Source: an uncultured Eubacteriales bacterium (GTDB taxonomy: Bacteria; Bacillota; Clostridia; Monoglobales; Monoglobaceae). Taken from it: a DNA stretch of 26,106 nt. Below, piece after piece: positions 7,260 to 15,348 of this stretch (positions are counted from its first letter, which is position 1; every line of letters starts with the position of its first letter). The notes beneath the pieces were generated by a model. The model ran no database searches and was not told where the DNA came from. It saw only the letters and a program-made list of their open reading frames with translations. A program made the position numbers and the translations under genes. The stretch spans positions 1 through 26,106 of the forward strand of contig USLC01000002.1 in the NCBI GenBank assembly GCA_900555375.1. Reading direction: 5' to 3'.

Positions 7260-8702
7260 ATGCGTAAACGTATTATGACAGCAGCTGTTTTGATGGCTGT
7301 TTTGGTTGTGACGGCGCTTGCTCCGTGTACGGCTTTCGGTATGGAGTTTTCGGATGTTCCCATTACGGCATCTTATTATAAGGCTGTTGACAAATTGAGC
7401 AACGACGGTGTCATTCAGGGCAGAGGTGACGGAGTTTTTGCCCCGTCGGACAAGACGACCCGTGCGGAGTTTTGTGCATTTCTTGCCCGTGCAAATAATT
7501 ATACGGATACGTATACTGCGGCGGCTTTGCCTTTTAAAGACGTTAAAACCGACAGCTGGGCAGAGGGATATATTTCGTACTGCTTCTCAAACGGGTACGT
7601 TAACGGAATGAGTACGGACACATTTTCGCCGAACAGCAACATAACGTGCGAGCAAGCTGTTAAAATGGTTGTGTGTGCGTCGGGCGTGGGTGATGAATCG
7701 CTTTCAAATGTAGGTCCAAAGTGGTACTCGGGCTATTTAAACATTGCTAAAAAGTACAATCTTCTTGACGGGGTAGACGTTGAGGTTTCTCAGCCGGCAA
7801 CGCGTGCATTTGTGGCACAGATTGTCTACAACTCGATGCTTATAAGCGGAAAGGACAAAACTCCGCAGGGCAGTCACGCGGTTGATGTGGGAGGTAACAA
7901 AACCTCGGTTATTAAAACCGATGACAGCAGCAAGACGGCGTCAACCAAATACGCACCGGAGGAAATATGGGAACCGAGCCAAGAGGATTCGATCTGGAAG
8001 TATTATCAATACTACGGCGAGGATTATGAGCAGTATATGAGAGAGGACGAAAACTCCGACAATTATACAACTCCCGATTCAGGCACAGGTGTTGAAGATG
8101 AGATTATTTCGTCTTATATTCCAAAGGGTTCGTCAGACGGAATACTTATCGCAATCGACCCCGGACATAACTATAACGGAGTTGATACCGGCGCAACGGG
8201 TAACGGTCTGCGCGAGCAGGATATCACATATCAGATAGCAGAAAAGCTTAAGCCCGTTCTTGAAAGAAACGGCTTCAGCGTAATAATGACAAGAAATTCG
8301 ATTAAAGACAATGTCTCTAACGAGTCGGTAAGCGCGAGCCTTAACCGCCGTGCCGAGATTGGCAACCGAAACGGAGCGGACTTGTTTGTTTCGATTCACT
8401 GTAACGCCGGCGGCGGAACGGGAATAGAAACATATTACTGCACCGGCTCGGACACGGGCAAGACGCTTGCCTCGTTTGTTCAGAAGAACGTGGTAAATGA
8501 GATTGGACTGAGAAACAGAGGAGTTAAATCGGCAAGATATGCGGTTTTGAGAAATACAAATATGCCTTCGATATTGCTTGAGACGGCGTTTATAGATACT
8601 GCGTCCGACGCAGCGGTTTTAAGCGACCCGGGCAGTCAGCAGGGTTATGCCGACGCTATTGCAAGAGGTATATGTGAATATATGGGTGTTGAATACAAAT
8701 AG
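7260..8702 (+). CDS. SLH-anchored N-acetylmuramoyl-L-alanine amidase
   Basis: A secreted 480-residue zinc amidase that would cut the bond between N-acetylmuramic acid and the peptide stem of peptidoglycan. The ATG at 7260 follows AGAGGTGG; the longer in-frame reading from 7161 would start inside the promoter. Residues 1-27 are a signal peptide. Three SLH repeats lie at about 29-80, 90-140 and 150-195, then an acidic, Tyr-rich linker (200-290). The Amidase_3 domain runs from about 294 to 478. Its zinc ligands are visible as His303 (DPGH), Glu319 (LREQD) and His380 (SIHCN), with catalytic Glu441 in LLETAF. All are present, so it should be active. The SLH part is related to that of the two large surface proteins nearby, implying the same wall anchor. 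Confidence 0.95.
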   Translation: MRKRIMTAAVLMAVLVVTALAPCTAFGMEFSDVPITASYYKAVDKLSNDGVIQGRGDGVFAPSDKTTRAEFCAFLARANNYTDTYTAAALPFKDVKTDSWAEGYISYCFSNGYVNGMSTDTFSPNSNITCEQAVKMVVCASGVGDESLSNVGPKWYSGYLNIAKKYNLLDGVDVEVSQPATRAFVAQIVYNSMLISGKDKTPQGSHAVDVGGNKTSVIKTDDSSKTASTKYAPEEIWEPSQEDSIWKYYQYYGEDYEQYMREDENSDNYTTPDSGTGVEDEIISSYIPKGSSDGILIAIDPGHNYNGVDTGATGNGLREQDITYQIAEKLKPVLERNGFSVIMTRNSIKDNVSNESVSASLNRRAEIGNRNGADLFVSIHCNAGGGTGIETYYCTGSDTGKTLASFVQKNVVNEIGLRNRGVKSARYAVLRNTNMPSILLETAFIDTASDAAVLSDPGSQQGYADAIARGICEYMGVEYK

Positions 8703-8705
8703 GAA

Positions 8706-8732
8706 AAAGAGGCTGTGTCGAGCAGCCTCTTT
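8706..8732 (+). terminator. Probable terminator after the SLH amidase
   Basis: AAAGAGGCTG (8706-8715) and CAGCCTCTTT (8723-8732) form a perfect 10-base stem around seven bases. The T run is short and then interrupted, so read-through into the U32 gene is likely; no separate promoter is obvious in the 54-base gap. Confidence 0.65.
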
Positions 8733-8756
8733 TAAGCATAGTACGGGAGGATTTGA

Positions 8757-9995
8757 ATGAGTATAAACAAAAAGCCCGAGCTTCTTGCTCCGGCAGGGAA
8801 TCTTGAAAAGCTTAAGATAGCGATAAATTACGGTGCGGACGCGGTGTACATCGGCGGCGAAGAATTTTCACTTCGGGTTGCCGCAGACAACTTTACAAAC
8901 GAAGAGATAAAGCGCGGCGTGGATTTTGCAAAGTCTAAAGGGCGCAGGGTGTATCTTACGGCTAATATTATCCCTCATAACAAGGATATTGACGAATATG
9001 CAAAGTTTTTGAATCAGGTAAAAGACTTGGGTCTTGACGCAGTTATTATATCAGACCTTGGTATGTTTGATATGACGCAGCAGATTGCGCCCGGGCTTGA
9101 TATACATATAAGTACACAGGCAAACAACGTTAATTACCGAAGTGCGCAAAAGTGGTATGAGATGGGTGCAAAACGTGTAATTCTTGCACGCGAGATGTCG
9201 CTTGACGAAATCGGTGAGATAAGAGACAAAACCGACCCGAAGCTTGAACTTGAGGCGTTTGTGCACGGTGCGATGTGCATATCGTATTCGGGCAGATGTC
9301 TGCTCAGCAATTATATGGCAGGCAGAGACGGAAACGGCGGAGCGTGCGCTCATCCCTGCAGATGGAAGTATTATCTTATGGAAGAAAAACGTCCCGGCGA
9401 GTATATGCCCGTTTTTGAGAACGAGCGCGGAACATTTATATATAATTCAAAAGATTTATGTATGATAAATCATATAGACAAGCTGACAGAGAGCGGGCTG
9501 TCAAGTTTTAAGATAGAGGGAAGAGTCAAGTCTGAATTTTACGTGGCGACGGTTGTTGCGGCGTACAGGCGCGCGATTGACAGCTATTTTGAAAGCCCCG
9601 ATGCGTGGAAGCCGAATCCCGAGTGGCTGAGCGAGCTTAGAAAAGTCAGCCACCGCGACTATACAACGGGATTTTACTTCGGCAGACCGGGCGGAACCGA
9701 GCAGCACTATGCAAGCAGCTCGTATATCCGCGAATATGATATGGTTGGCGTTGCGGAAGGCTATGACGAAAAAACAAAAATGGTAAAGGTGATTCAGAAG
9801 AACAGATTTTTTAAGGGTGACGAGGTTGAGTTTCTCTGCCCCGACGGAAGCTTTTTTACCCAAAAAATAGAGTATATGACCGATGGGGACGGAAATGAGA
9901 TTGAGGTTGCGAACCGTCCGCAAAGCGTCTGCCTGATAAGGACGAATAAAAAGGTTCTTAAAGATTCGTTTATGCGGAAAAAGAGAGAAAAATGA
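8757..9995 (+). CDS. Peptidase U32 family protein (TrhP/YrrO-like tRNA hydroxylation type)
   Basis: A 412-residue cytoplasmic protein of the U32 family. It begins with the signature PELLAPAGNLEKL (residues 7-19) and has YGADAVYIGG (25-34). The core motif ELEAFVHGAMCISYSGRC leads into four cysteines at 174, 181, 197 and 201, the set conserved in this family. A C-terminal beta-rich domain follows (about 325-405), as in the TrhP/YrrO group. Members of that group take part in prephenate-dependent 5-hydroxylation of uridine 34 in tRNAs; others were named collagenases. Which applies here is inferred from length and domain order. GGGAGG lies six bases before the ATG. It sits between surface-protein genes and may be read with the amidase. 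Confidence 0.9.
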   Translation: MSINKKPELLAPAGNLEKLKIAINYGADAVYIGGEEFSLRVAADNFTNEEIKRGVDFAKSKGRRVYLTANIIPHNKDIDEYAKFLNQVKDLGLDAVIISDLGMFDMTQQIAPGLDIHISTQANNVNYRSAQKWYEMGAKRVILAREMSLDEIGEIRDKTDPKLELEAFVHGAMCISYSGRCLLSNYMAGRDGNGGACAHPCRWKYYLMEEKRPGEYMPVFENERGTFIYNSKDLCMINHIDKLTESGLSSFKIEGRVKSEFYVATVVAAYRRAIDSYFESPDAWKPNPEWLSELRKVSHRDYTTGFYFGRPGGTEQHYASSSYIREYDMVGVAEGYDEKTKMVKVIQKNRFFKGDEVEFLCPDGSFFTQKIEYMTDGDGNEIEVANRPQSVCLIRTNKKVLKDSFMRKKREK

Positions 9996-10029
9996 TTAAA
10001 AATAAAAAAATAATGTTGCATAACTTATA

Positions 10030-10046
10030 CGTTACATATTTGTAAA
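10030..10046 (+). promoter_or_regulatory. WalR-like direct repeat upstream of SLH protein 2
   Basis: CGTTAC-ATATT-TGTAAA matches TGTWAH-N5-TGTWAH with one mismatch (first base). It ends 21 bases before the -35 element, a plausible activator position. It is short and AT-rich, so chance is possible. Confidence 0.3.
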
Positions 10047-10067
10047 ACTTTAACTTGATGAATTGTA

Positions 10068-10096
10068 TTGACTTTTTTGCACAAAGGTGATACAAT
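10068..10096 (+). promoter_or_regulatory. Promoter of SLH protein 2
   Basis: TTGACT (10068-10073), a 17-base spacer and TACAAT (10091-10096) form a strong sigma-A promoter. The leader is about 50 bases, much shorter than that of SLH protein 1. Confidence 0.85.
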
Positions 10097-10153
10097 GATA
10101 GCAAAAGATTAATAGTGGTAATGTATAAATATGAAAAATTGGAGGTTAGTTTT

Positions 10154-13018
10154 ATGAATACCACAAAAAGATTTTTGGCGGTTGTTCTGTCGCTTACTAT
10201 GGTTATCAGCTGTATGGCAATGACCGTGGTTTCAGCAGACGGAGTGGCAAAAAAATTATCGGATGTGAATGACAGCGAGGTTTACTATGACGCTGTGAAC
10301 ACATTGAGCGTTATGGGAATAATCAACGGTTATGAAGACGGAACATTCAAACCTAACCAGAACGTTACAAGAGCGGAATTTACGGCTATGCTTATGAGAA
10401 GCCTTAAACTGGGCGACACAGGAAGCAAAAGCGCAGCAGGTCTGCCCTTTAGTGATATAGATGATAACAATTCGGATATCAACTGGGCTATTCCTAACAT
10501 CAACACGGCTTACGGCAAAGGAATTATCAACGGTTATGAGGACGGAACCTTCAGACCGAGCGATAACGTTGCTTATGAAGAAGCTGTAAAAATGATTGTA
10601 TGCACATTGGGCTACGGCTCAAACATCGATGTTTCGGTTACACCCTGGTATGCAAACTATATATCGGTTGCATCTCAGATTGGAATCACCAAGACAGCAA
10701 GCAAAATCGGACAAGCCGAGACGCCGGCTTCACGTGCGTGCATTGCACAGCTGATTTATGATTCCTTTGATGTAAAGCTGGTTGAAAACGATAAAAAGAC
10801 CGATGATACCATTCTCAGCTCTTATCTCGGATATATCAAGGGTACGGGTGTTGTATATTCAAATGATGTTACAAGCCTTGCCGGTGCGGATTCAAACCTC
10901 CGCGATGACGAGGTTCAGATCAACGGCCGTGATGACGATGAAACAGCTTACAGTGTTGTTACATACAAAACAACTGACAGCAATCTTAAAAATTATATTG
11001 GCTACGAGGTTGAATACTATTATGCAAACGACAATTCAAGCACACGCAACCTTATGTTCTATACATTAAAGGGAAACGAGCCGATTGTTGTAAATGCAAA
11101 GGATATTGAGACAAGCAAGTCATCAAACAGCCAGATTAAATATTACGATTCGTCAAATTCTGACAGAGAAAAGACTTTGACGCTGGCAGACGGCTGCAAG
11201 GTTATTTACAATGGCAAATATTACGGTGCGTTTGACACCTCGCTTGTTCCTAAAGTCGGTCAGATAAAGCTTATCGATTCAAACAACGACAGTGCGTACG
11301 ATGTATTGGATATCACCGCTTATGAGATATACTATGTTTCGACAAAAGACTCTACAAATTATCAGATTATAGATAATTATGTACAGCCGGCTGACAAAAA
11401 GGTTTTGGTGCTTGACACAAACAAAGACGATAACCTCAGTATTGTAAATAAAGACGGTAAGGAAATCAGCTTCAGCTCGATTTCTACAGGAAACATTATC
11501 TGTGTACTTAAAAGCAAGTCGGGTACTGTTACAACAAAGGCTATTGTCCTGACAGACAAGGTTACGGGAACCGTTTCGGCTACAAGCGGCGGAGATAAAG
11601 TTACAATCGGCGGTAAGGAATATGAGTATTCCGAAGCTGCACAGTGGGTAAGCGGTGCGGCTGCAACAACAACTCTGTCGGCTCCGCAGATGTCAGACAG
11701 CGGAACATTCTACTTTGACATTAACGGCGATATCGTTGCATATTCAAAGAATGCGACGACCGATAATACCAAGTACGGATATATCGAAGGCTACAGCTTC
11801 CCCAACAAGGGCTTTGACAGCGACGCTAAGCTTAAGATAATAAATTCTTCGGGCACAACCGAGGAGGTTTCGACATACAAGAGCACAACAATCAACGGAC
11901 AAACCTTCGGCACGGGCGAAGATGCGGTAGCTGAGCTTAAGAGAACCGCAAAGAATCAGAATACCGGTACGGATGATAAGACGAATGTTCAGCAGCTTGT
12001 TAAATATTCGACCAAGACAGCTGACGGTAAGAAGGTAGTTGATAAGATTATTACCGCTGACACAAAATCAAAGGGCACAGAGGTGCTTGCCGACAAGCTT
12101 AGCGTGTTTGGTGAAAATCTCGACTCGGGCAACGCTGTGAAAATGAAATACAACAGTAGTTCAAAATATCTTGAAAGCAGTGACGGAAAAATAAAGATTA
12201 ACGTTTCAAATGCAACTGTTATATCCGTTCCGCAGATAAGAAGCGATTATGATTCTTTCAGAAAGACTTCGGTTTCAACAAGCTTTAAGGATAAGCAGAA
12301 GTATACAGTTGAGTTTTACGATGTTTCGGCAACAAATGCCGCAAGAGTTGTTGTATACTATACTACAACAGAAGGCAGCGCGGAAAAGCTTGACTCTGCT
12401 TCGCCTGTATATGTAGTGAACGAGGTTTCAGAGGGTACAAACAACGGCGACAATATGCAGAAGATTACCGGTGTTGCGGCCTTCCCCGACAAGTCAACAG
12501 CAGAAGTAAATGACGAGTGGATTTCAACAGAATCAACAAGCTCGATTAAAAAAGGTAACGTTTACAGAATCATTCACGATAAAGATGGATACACCATTAT
12601 CGACAGCAAAAACCTTCTCTACTCGGTAGACAATGAGAAGTTTGGATTGACGCAGGACGAGGATGAGGCAAAGACAGAAACCGATATTGAAAAGGCAGAG
12701 TTTGTTACTATAGCCGGCAGCGTGGTTTCAAAGGATGACGATACATCTACAATTATGATTGCGCCGCAGAAGCTTACGACTGCAGACAAAGACACATATG
12801 ATAAGTCAAAGGCTTACAGCTTTACCTACAGTAAGTTCAGCGGAGCAAAGGTTGTTACTTATGACAACACGGGCAAGAGCCTTGAACTTAAGATTGGTGA
12901 TGATACAAGCGCAGCAATAGCGGGACTTATGACCTTGGATGACGGGGTTGAGCCGAGCAACGTTCTGATTTATATGTCAGAGGGCAAGATAAAACTTCTT
13001 TGCGTATTGCCGAGATAA
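10154..13018 (+). CDS. Large secreted S-layer-homology (SLH) protein 2
   Basis: A 954-residue secreted surface protein, paralogous to SLH protein 1. The ATG at 10154 has GGAGG eight bases upstream; an earlier in-frame start at 10115 lacks one. The signal peptide covers residues 1-28, with cleavage likely after VSA. V-I-S-C20 would fit a lipobox, but the hydrophobic core continues past it, so a lipoprotein is less likely. SLH repeats lie at about 34-86, 97-153 and 160-205; the first two carry the typical GIINGYEDGTF. The remainder is a long beta-rich, Ser/Thr/Asp/Lys-rich region with no enzyme motif I recognise. Blocks such as VIYNGKYYGAF, QIKLIDSNND and GTFYFDINGDIVAY have counterparts in the same order in SLH protein 1. 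It is probably a structural envelope protein. Confidence 0.9.
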   Translation: MNTTKRFLAVVLSLTMVISCMAMTVVSADGVAKKLSDVNDSEVYYDAVNTLSVMGIINGYEDGTFKPNQNVTRAEFTAMLMRSLKLGDTGSKSAAGLPFSDIDDNNSDINWAIPNINTAYGKGIINGYEDGTFRPSDNVAYEEAVKMIVCTLGYGSNIDVSVTPWYANYISVASQIGITKTASKIGQAETPASRACIAQLIYDSFDVKLVENDKKTDDTILSSYLGYIKGTGVVYSNDVTSLAGADSNLRDDEVQINGRDDDETAYSVVTYKTTDSNLKNYIGYEVEYYYANDNSSTRNLMFYTLKGNEPIVVNAKDIETSKSSNSQIKYYDSSNSDREKTLTLADGCKVIYNGKYYGAFDTSLVPKVGQIKLIDSNNDSAYDVLDITAYEIYYVSTKDSTNYQIIDNYVQPADKKVLVLDTNKDDNLSIVNKDGKEISFSSISTGNIICVLKSKSGTVTTKAIVLTDKVTGTVSATSGGDKVTIGGKEYEYSEAAQWVSGAAATTTLSAPQMSDSGTFYFDINGDIVAYSKNATTDNTKYGYIEGYSFPNKGFDSDAKLKIINSSGTTEEVSTYKSTTINGQTFGTGEDAVAELKRTAKNQNTGTDDKTNVQQLVKYSTKTADGKKVVDKIITADTKSKGTEVLADKLSVFGENLDSGNAVKMKYNSSSKYLESSDGKIKINVSNATVISVPQIRSDYDSFRKTSVSTSFKDKQKYTVEFYDVSATNAARVVVYYTTTEGSAEKLDSASPVYVVNEVSEGTNNGDNMQKITGVAAFPDKSTAEVNDEWISTESTSSIKKGNVYRIIHDKDGYTIIDSKNLLYSVDNEKFGLTQDEDEAKTETDIEKAEFVTIAGSVVSKDDDTSTIMIAPQKLTTADKDTYDKSKAYSFTYSKFSGAKVVTYDNTGKSLELKIGDDTSAAIAGLMTLDDGVEPSNVLIYMSEGKIKLLCVLPR

Positions 13019-13034
13019 TATAAAATGTTAGGGC

Positions 13035-13068
13035 AAAGGATTTACGGTGTTTGCCGTAAATCCTTTTT
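13035..13068 (+). terminator. Intrinsic terminator of SLH protein 2
   Basis: AAAGGATTTACGG (13035-13047) pairs perfectly with CCGTAAATCCTTT (13054-13066) around six bases and is followed by T residues. It separates SLH protein 2 from the VIT/VWA gene. Confidence 0.9.
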
Positions 13069-13103
13069 CTGTGCCGAAATGGCGAAAGGTGCGGTGAAAT
13101 AAA

Positions 13104-15080
13104 TTGAATTTGCTTGAAAATATCAGGATAAAAGGTGAGATATTTTTTGAATATTCTTTTTTTACAATAGAATTTACATTTGGGGGGCAAAGCAATGCGG
13201 CACGTGCGGAGTATTTGTTTGCCCTGCCCGATAATGCGCAGCTTTCGGATATGAAAATTATTAAAGGGGACGAGGTTATAAAGTCAAAGGTTGTATCGGC
13301 TGCGTATGCGGCACAGCTGAACGGCACCAAAACAGCGGCGGTTCTGCGTAAAACCGAAAGCGGTTTATACTTGTTATCTGTTGACGGCGCAGGTGTCGGA
13401 CTTAGTGTGCGGCTTAGTGTATACGCGCCGCTTAAACGGACGGAAGACGGCGGAAAGCTGACGATTCCGCTTGCGGTGGGAGAAAGCGGCGGCTTAGGCA
13501 AAAGCGGTGCGGAGATAGATATTACTCTTCCTTATATTATGGCTAAAAAGCTGGAATCACCCACGCATATAATATCTGTTGAAAGAACGGGACGCAGGGT
13601 AAGAGTGTCAACGGGAAGAATAAACGCGGACAGGGATTTTTGCCTGGAAATCGGTGAAATAGAACGTAAAAATGCGGCGGTTATGGTGACGGACGGACTG
13701 AAAACCGAAATGATTTGCACTCTTTATCCGAGTGACAGATTTTTTGAACTGTGCGAATCAAAAAAGAAAAAGATTTTGTTTATATATGATAATACCGGTT
13801 CGCTTGTTGGGGGTGCTGCTTCTGCCGCTAAAGAGTTTATATATGCGTCGGCGAGGTTTAATACGGGGGAATCGGCAGTTGTTTGTTTTGACAATGACAA
13901 AGAGAGGGTGCTTGTATCACAAGGTTCGGATAAACTGATAGGAAACCTGAATACAATCGACGGCACGGGCGGCTCGCCCGTAGGGCTGATTGAGGCGGCG
14001 GCGGACAGACTTGACGGCGACACCATTCCGATTATGGTAACAAGCGATATTCCGAATGAGAAAGAGCTGATTCCCGCGGCGGTATGCCGATATATGAATA
14101 GAAGCGGAATAATAATTGTAAGGCTTGGAGCGACTTCGTGCCGTGACGATATTACCAAGGCGGCAGAGGAGTGCGGCGGCAGAACGGAGCATATTTTCGG
14201 TATGGACAATGTCGCCGAAAGAGCAAAAAAAATAATCGAAAATGTCAGACTGGGCATTTCCGATGCTTATATCGAAGCAGGCAATGCGGAAACGGCGGTT
14301 TTGGATTTGCCCAAGGAAAAGGGCGGCGCGGTTGTGGCTTATATAAACTATGGATACGGTAAGCCGTGTAAGTATGTGACAATCTGCAAAAACGGCTGTT
14401 TTGAAAAAATAAGCCTTGACCTGACGGATAAGTTTGAAAGCTTTGCGCCTGTAAAGCTTGTTTACGCTGATGCGCTGAGCAAAAGCATCACAAAAAAAAT
14501 GAAGCATTGCAGCCCCGATGAAGTACAGAAGCTTAAGCATATGCTTGAGAGTATAGGGGTTAAATTCGGCATGGTAAATTCAGAGACGGTATATCTTGCC
14601 GAATTTGACGGAATACCTTCTTTTGTGCGTGTGGCAATAGAAGGCGGAACCGCGTATGCGCAAAATGTGTTCAAAGGCAGGTCTTCTATGTTTGGCGAAG
14701 CGTCCGGCGAAATTCCGAAGGAAGCATTAAGTATCTGCATGGATGTTCTTATCAGAAGTATGCGTTCCGACGGGGCAATTTGCACGGCTGGCGAAATAAG
14801 CGGAGATATTCGGCGCAGACAGACTTTGGTATGTGTGCTTGCGCTTATCGCGTCACACAGTATTGATACAGACGGCGAGTTTATAAAAGCGGCGGAAAGG
14901 TATCTTAAGGGTTATAAAAATAACGGTATGGAGTTTACGAAAGACGCGGATAAGGCAAGAGAAATGCTTAAATCCGTATTTGGAGGCGAGAGCAGCGAAG
15001 AAATCGGCGTTATGCCCGATTTATACACTTCGGCAAGGGAGATTTATCTGTCTAAACAACCAAATAATAAACTTTTTTGA
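13104..15080 (+). CDS. VIT and VWA domain protein, function unknown
   Basis: A 658-residue protein with no signal peptide or membrane segment, so probably cytoplasmic. An N-terminal VIT (inter-alpha-trypsin-inhibitor-like) domain covers about residues 5-125, with ARAEYLFALPDNAQLSDM followed by KVVSAAYAAQ. A VWA domain starts at about 221 with ILFIYDNTGSL. Its metal site looks nearly complete: D229-x-T231-x-S233, Thr288 in DGTGGSP and Asp315 in TSD, with Thr replacing the usual first Ser. Residues 460-610 resemble the C-terminal part of other VIT-VWA proteins (HMLESIGVKFGMVNSETVYL; then a helical RRRQTLVCVLALIASHS stretch). The start is TTG at 13104 with GGTGA six bases upstream; no better start is seen. 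A terminator precedes it and no clear promoter was found. VWA domains usually bind protein partners; the partner here is unknown. Confidence 0.85.
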   Translation: MNLLENIRIKGEIFFEYSFFTIEFTFGGQSNAARAEYLFALPDNAQLSDMKIIKGDEVIKSKVVSAAYAAQLNGTKTAAVLRKTESGLYLLSVDGAGVGLSVRLSVYAPLKRTEDGGKLTIPLAVGESGGLGKSGAEIDITLPYIMAKKLESPTHIISVERTGRRVRVSTGRINADRDFCLEIGEIERKNAAVMVTDGLKTEMICTLYPSDRFFELCESKKKKILFIYDNTGSLVGGAASAAKEFIYASARFNTGESAVVCFDNDKERVLVSQGSDKLIGNLNTIDGTGGSPVGLIEAAADRLDGDTIPIMVTSDIPNEKELIPAAVCRYMNRSGIIIVRLGATSCRDDITKAAEECGGRTEHIFGMDNVAERAKKIIENVRLGISDAYIEAGNAETAVLDLPKEKGGAVVAYINYGYGKPCKYVTICKNGCFEKISLDLTDKFESFAPVKLVYADALSKSITKKMKHCSPDEVQKLKHMLESIGVKFGMVNSETVYLAEFDGIPSFVRVAIEGGTAYAQNVFKGRSSMFGEASGEIPKEALSICMDVLIRSMRSDGAICTAGEISGDIRRRQTLVCVLALIASHSIDTDGEFIKAAERYLKGYKNNGMEFTKDADKAREMLKSVFGGESSEEIGVMPDLYTSAREIYLSKQPNNKLF

Positions 15081-15087
15081 AAAATGC

Positions 15088-15116
15088 TTGACTAAACCGT
15101 CATATCGTGTTAAAAT
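15088..15116 (+). promoter_or_regulatory. Promoter of the carAB operon
   Basis: TTGACT (15088-15093), a 17-base spacer and TAAAAT (15111-15116) give a good sigma-A promoter. The nearby TATAAT at 15116-15121 would need a 22-base spacer and is less likely. The start near 15123 leaves a leader of about 225 bases. Confidence 0.8.
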
Positions 15117-15148
15117 ATAATGAAGTAAGCAGAAGGGAGATTTGAAAG

Positions 15149-15268
15149 ATGATGACAGCGGTTAAAAACAATAACGCCTTGTTCATTTCAAAGTTTGAAT
15201 TTTTTATTGCTTCCGCTTACTATTGCAAGGGTGAATTATTTTTAAAAAGTGATGAAACAGGGCGTTGA
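15149..15268 (+). CDS. Putative carAB leader peptide, 39 residues
   Basis: A short ORF with every sign of being translated: AAGGGAG at 15133-15139, nine bases before tandem ATGs at 15149 and 15152. It begins MMTAVKNNNALF and ends with LKSDETGR. Its TGA (15266-15268) lies inside the left arm of the terminator at 15259-15287, so a ribosome finishing the ORF would cover that arm. The coding stretch includes U-rich runs (a six-T run near 15200; TTATTTTTAAAAA at 15236-15248). This is the layout of the pyrL leader of enterobacterial pyrBI, where pausing of RNA polymerase at low UTP lets the ribosome block termination. The only Arg codon (CGT) is the last one, so an arginine signal is an alternative. 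The peptide matches nothing I recognise. Role inferred. Confidence 0.6.
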   Translation: MMTAVKNNNALFISKFEFFIASAYYCKGELFLKSDETGR

Positions 15269-15295
15269 ACTTTTGTTCAACAGCCCTTTGTTTTT
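15258..15295 (+). terminator. Attenuator terminator before carA
   Basis: AGGGC-GTTGAAC (15259-15270) pairs with GTTCAAC-A-GCCCT (15275-15287), leaving one unpaired A, around TTTT; TTTGTTTTT follows. Its left arm contains the stop codon of the leader ORF. It lies 54 bases upstream of carA, so some mechanism must allow read-through. Confidence 0.85.
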
Positions 15296-15320
15296 GCTGA
15301 AGGACACAAGGACCTTCAGC
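15296..15320 (+). repeat. Second hairpin in the carA leader
   Basis: GCTGAAGG (15296-15303) and CCTTCAGC (15313-15320) form a perfect 8-base stem with a nine-base loop, between the attenuator and the carA ribosome site (AGAAGGAG, 15334-15341). It has no T-tract. It may stabilise the message or bind a regulator; neither can be shown here. Confidence 0.5.
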
Positions 15321-15348
15321 GAAGTATGAATTCAGAAGGAGTGATTTT

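Noticed and set aside
10211..10216. Lipoprotein reading of SLH protein 2 (V-I-S-C)
   Set aside because: The lipobox pattern fits, but the hydrophobic core continues past the Cys to a normal signal-peptidase I site, and SLH repeats already provide anchoring.
13724..14540. Two long reverse-strand open frames (177 and 207 codons) inside the VIT/VWA gene
   Set aside because: The forward frame has recognisable VIT and VWA domains with metal-site residues. The reverse frames overlap each other and have no ribosome site or domain.
15123..15348. T-box or PyrR-type leader before carA
   Set aside because: I found no T-box bulge sequence or specifier loop and no PyrR-type binding loop; the leader ORF plus overlapping terminator explains the region better.
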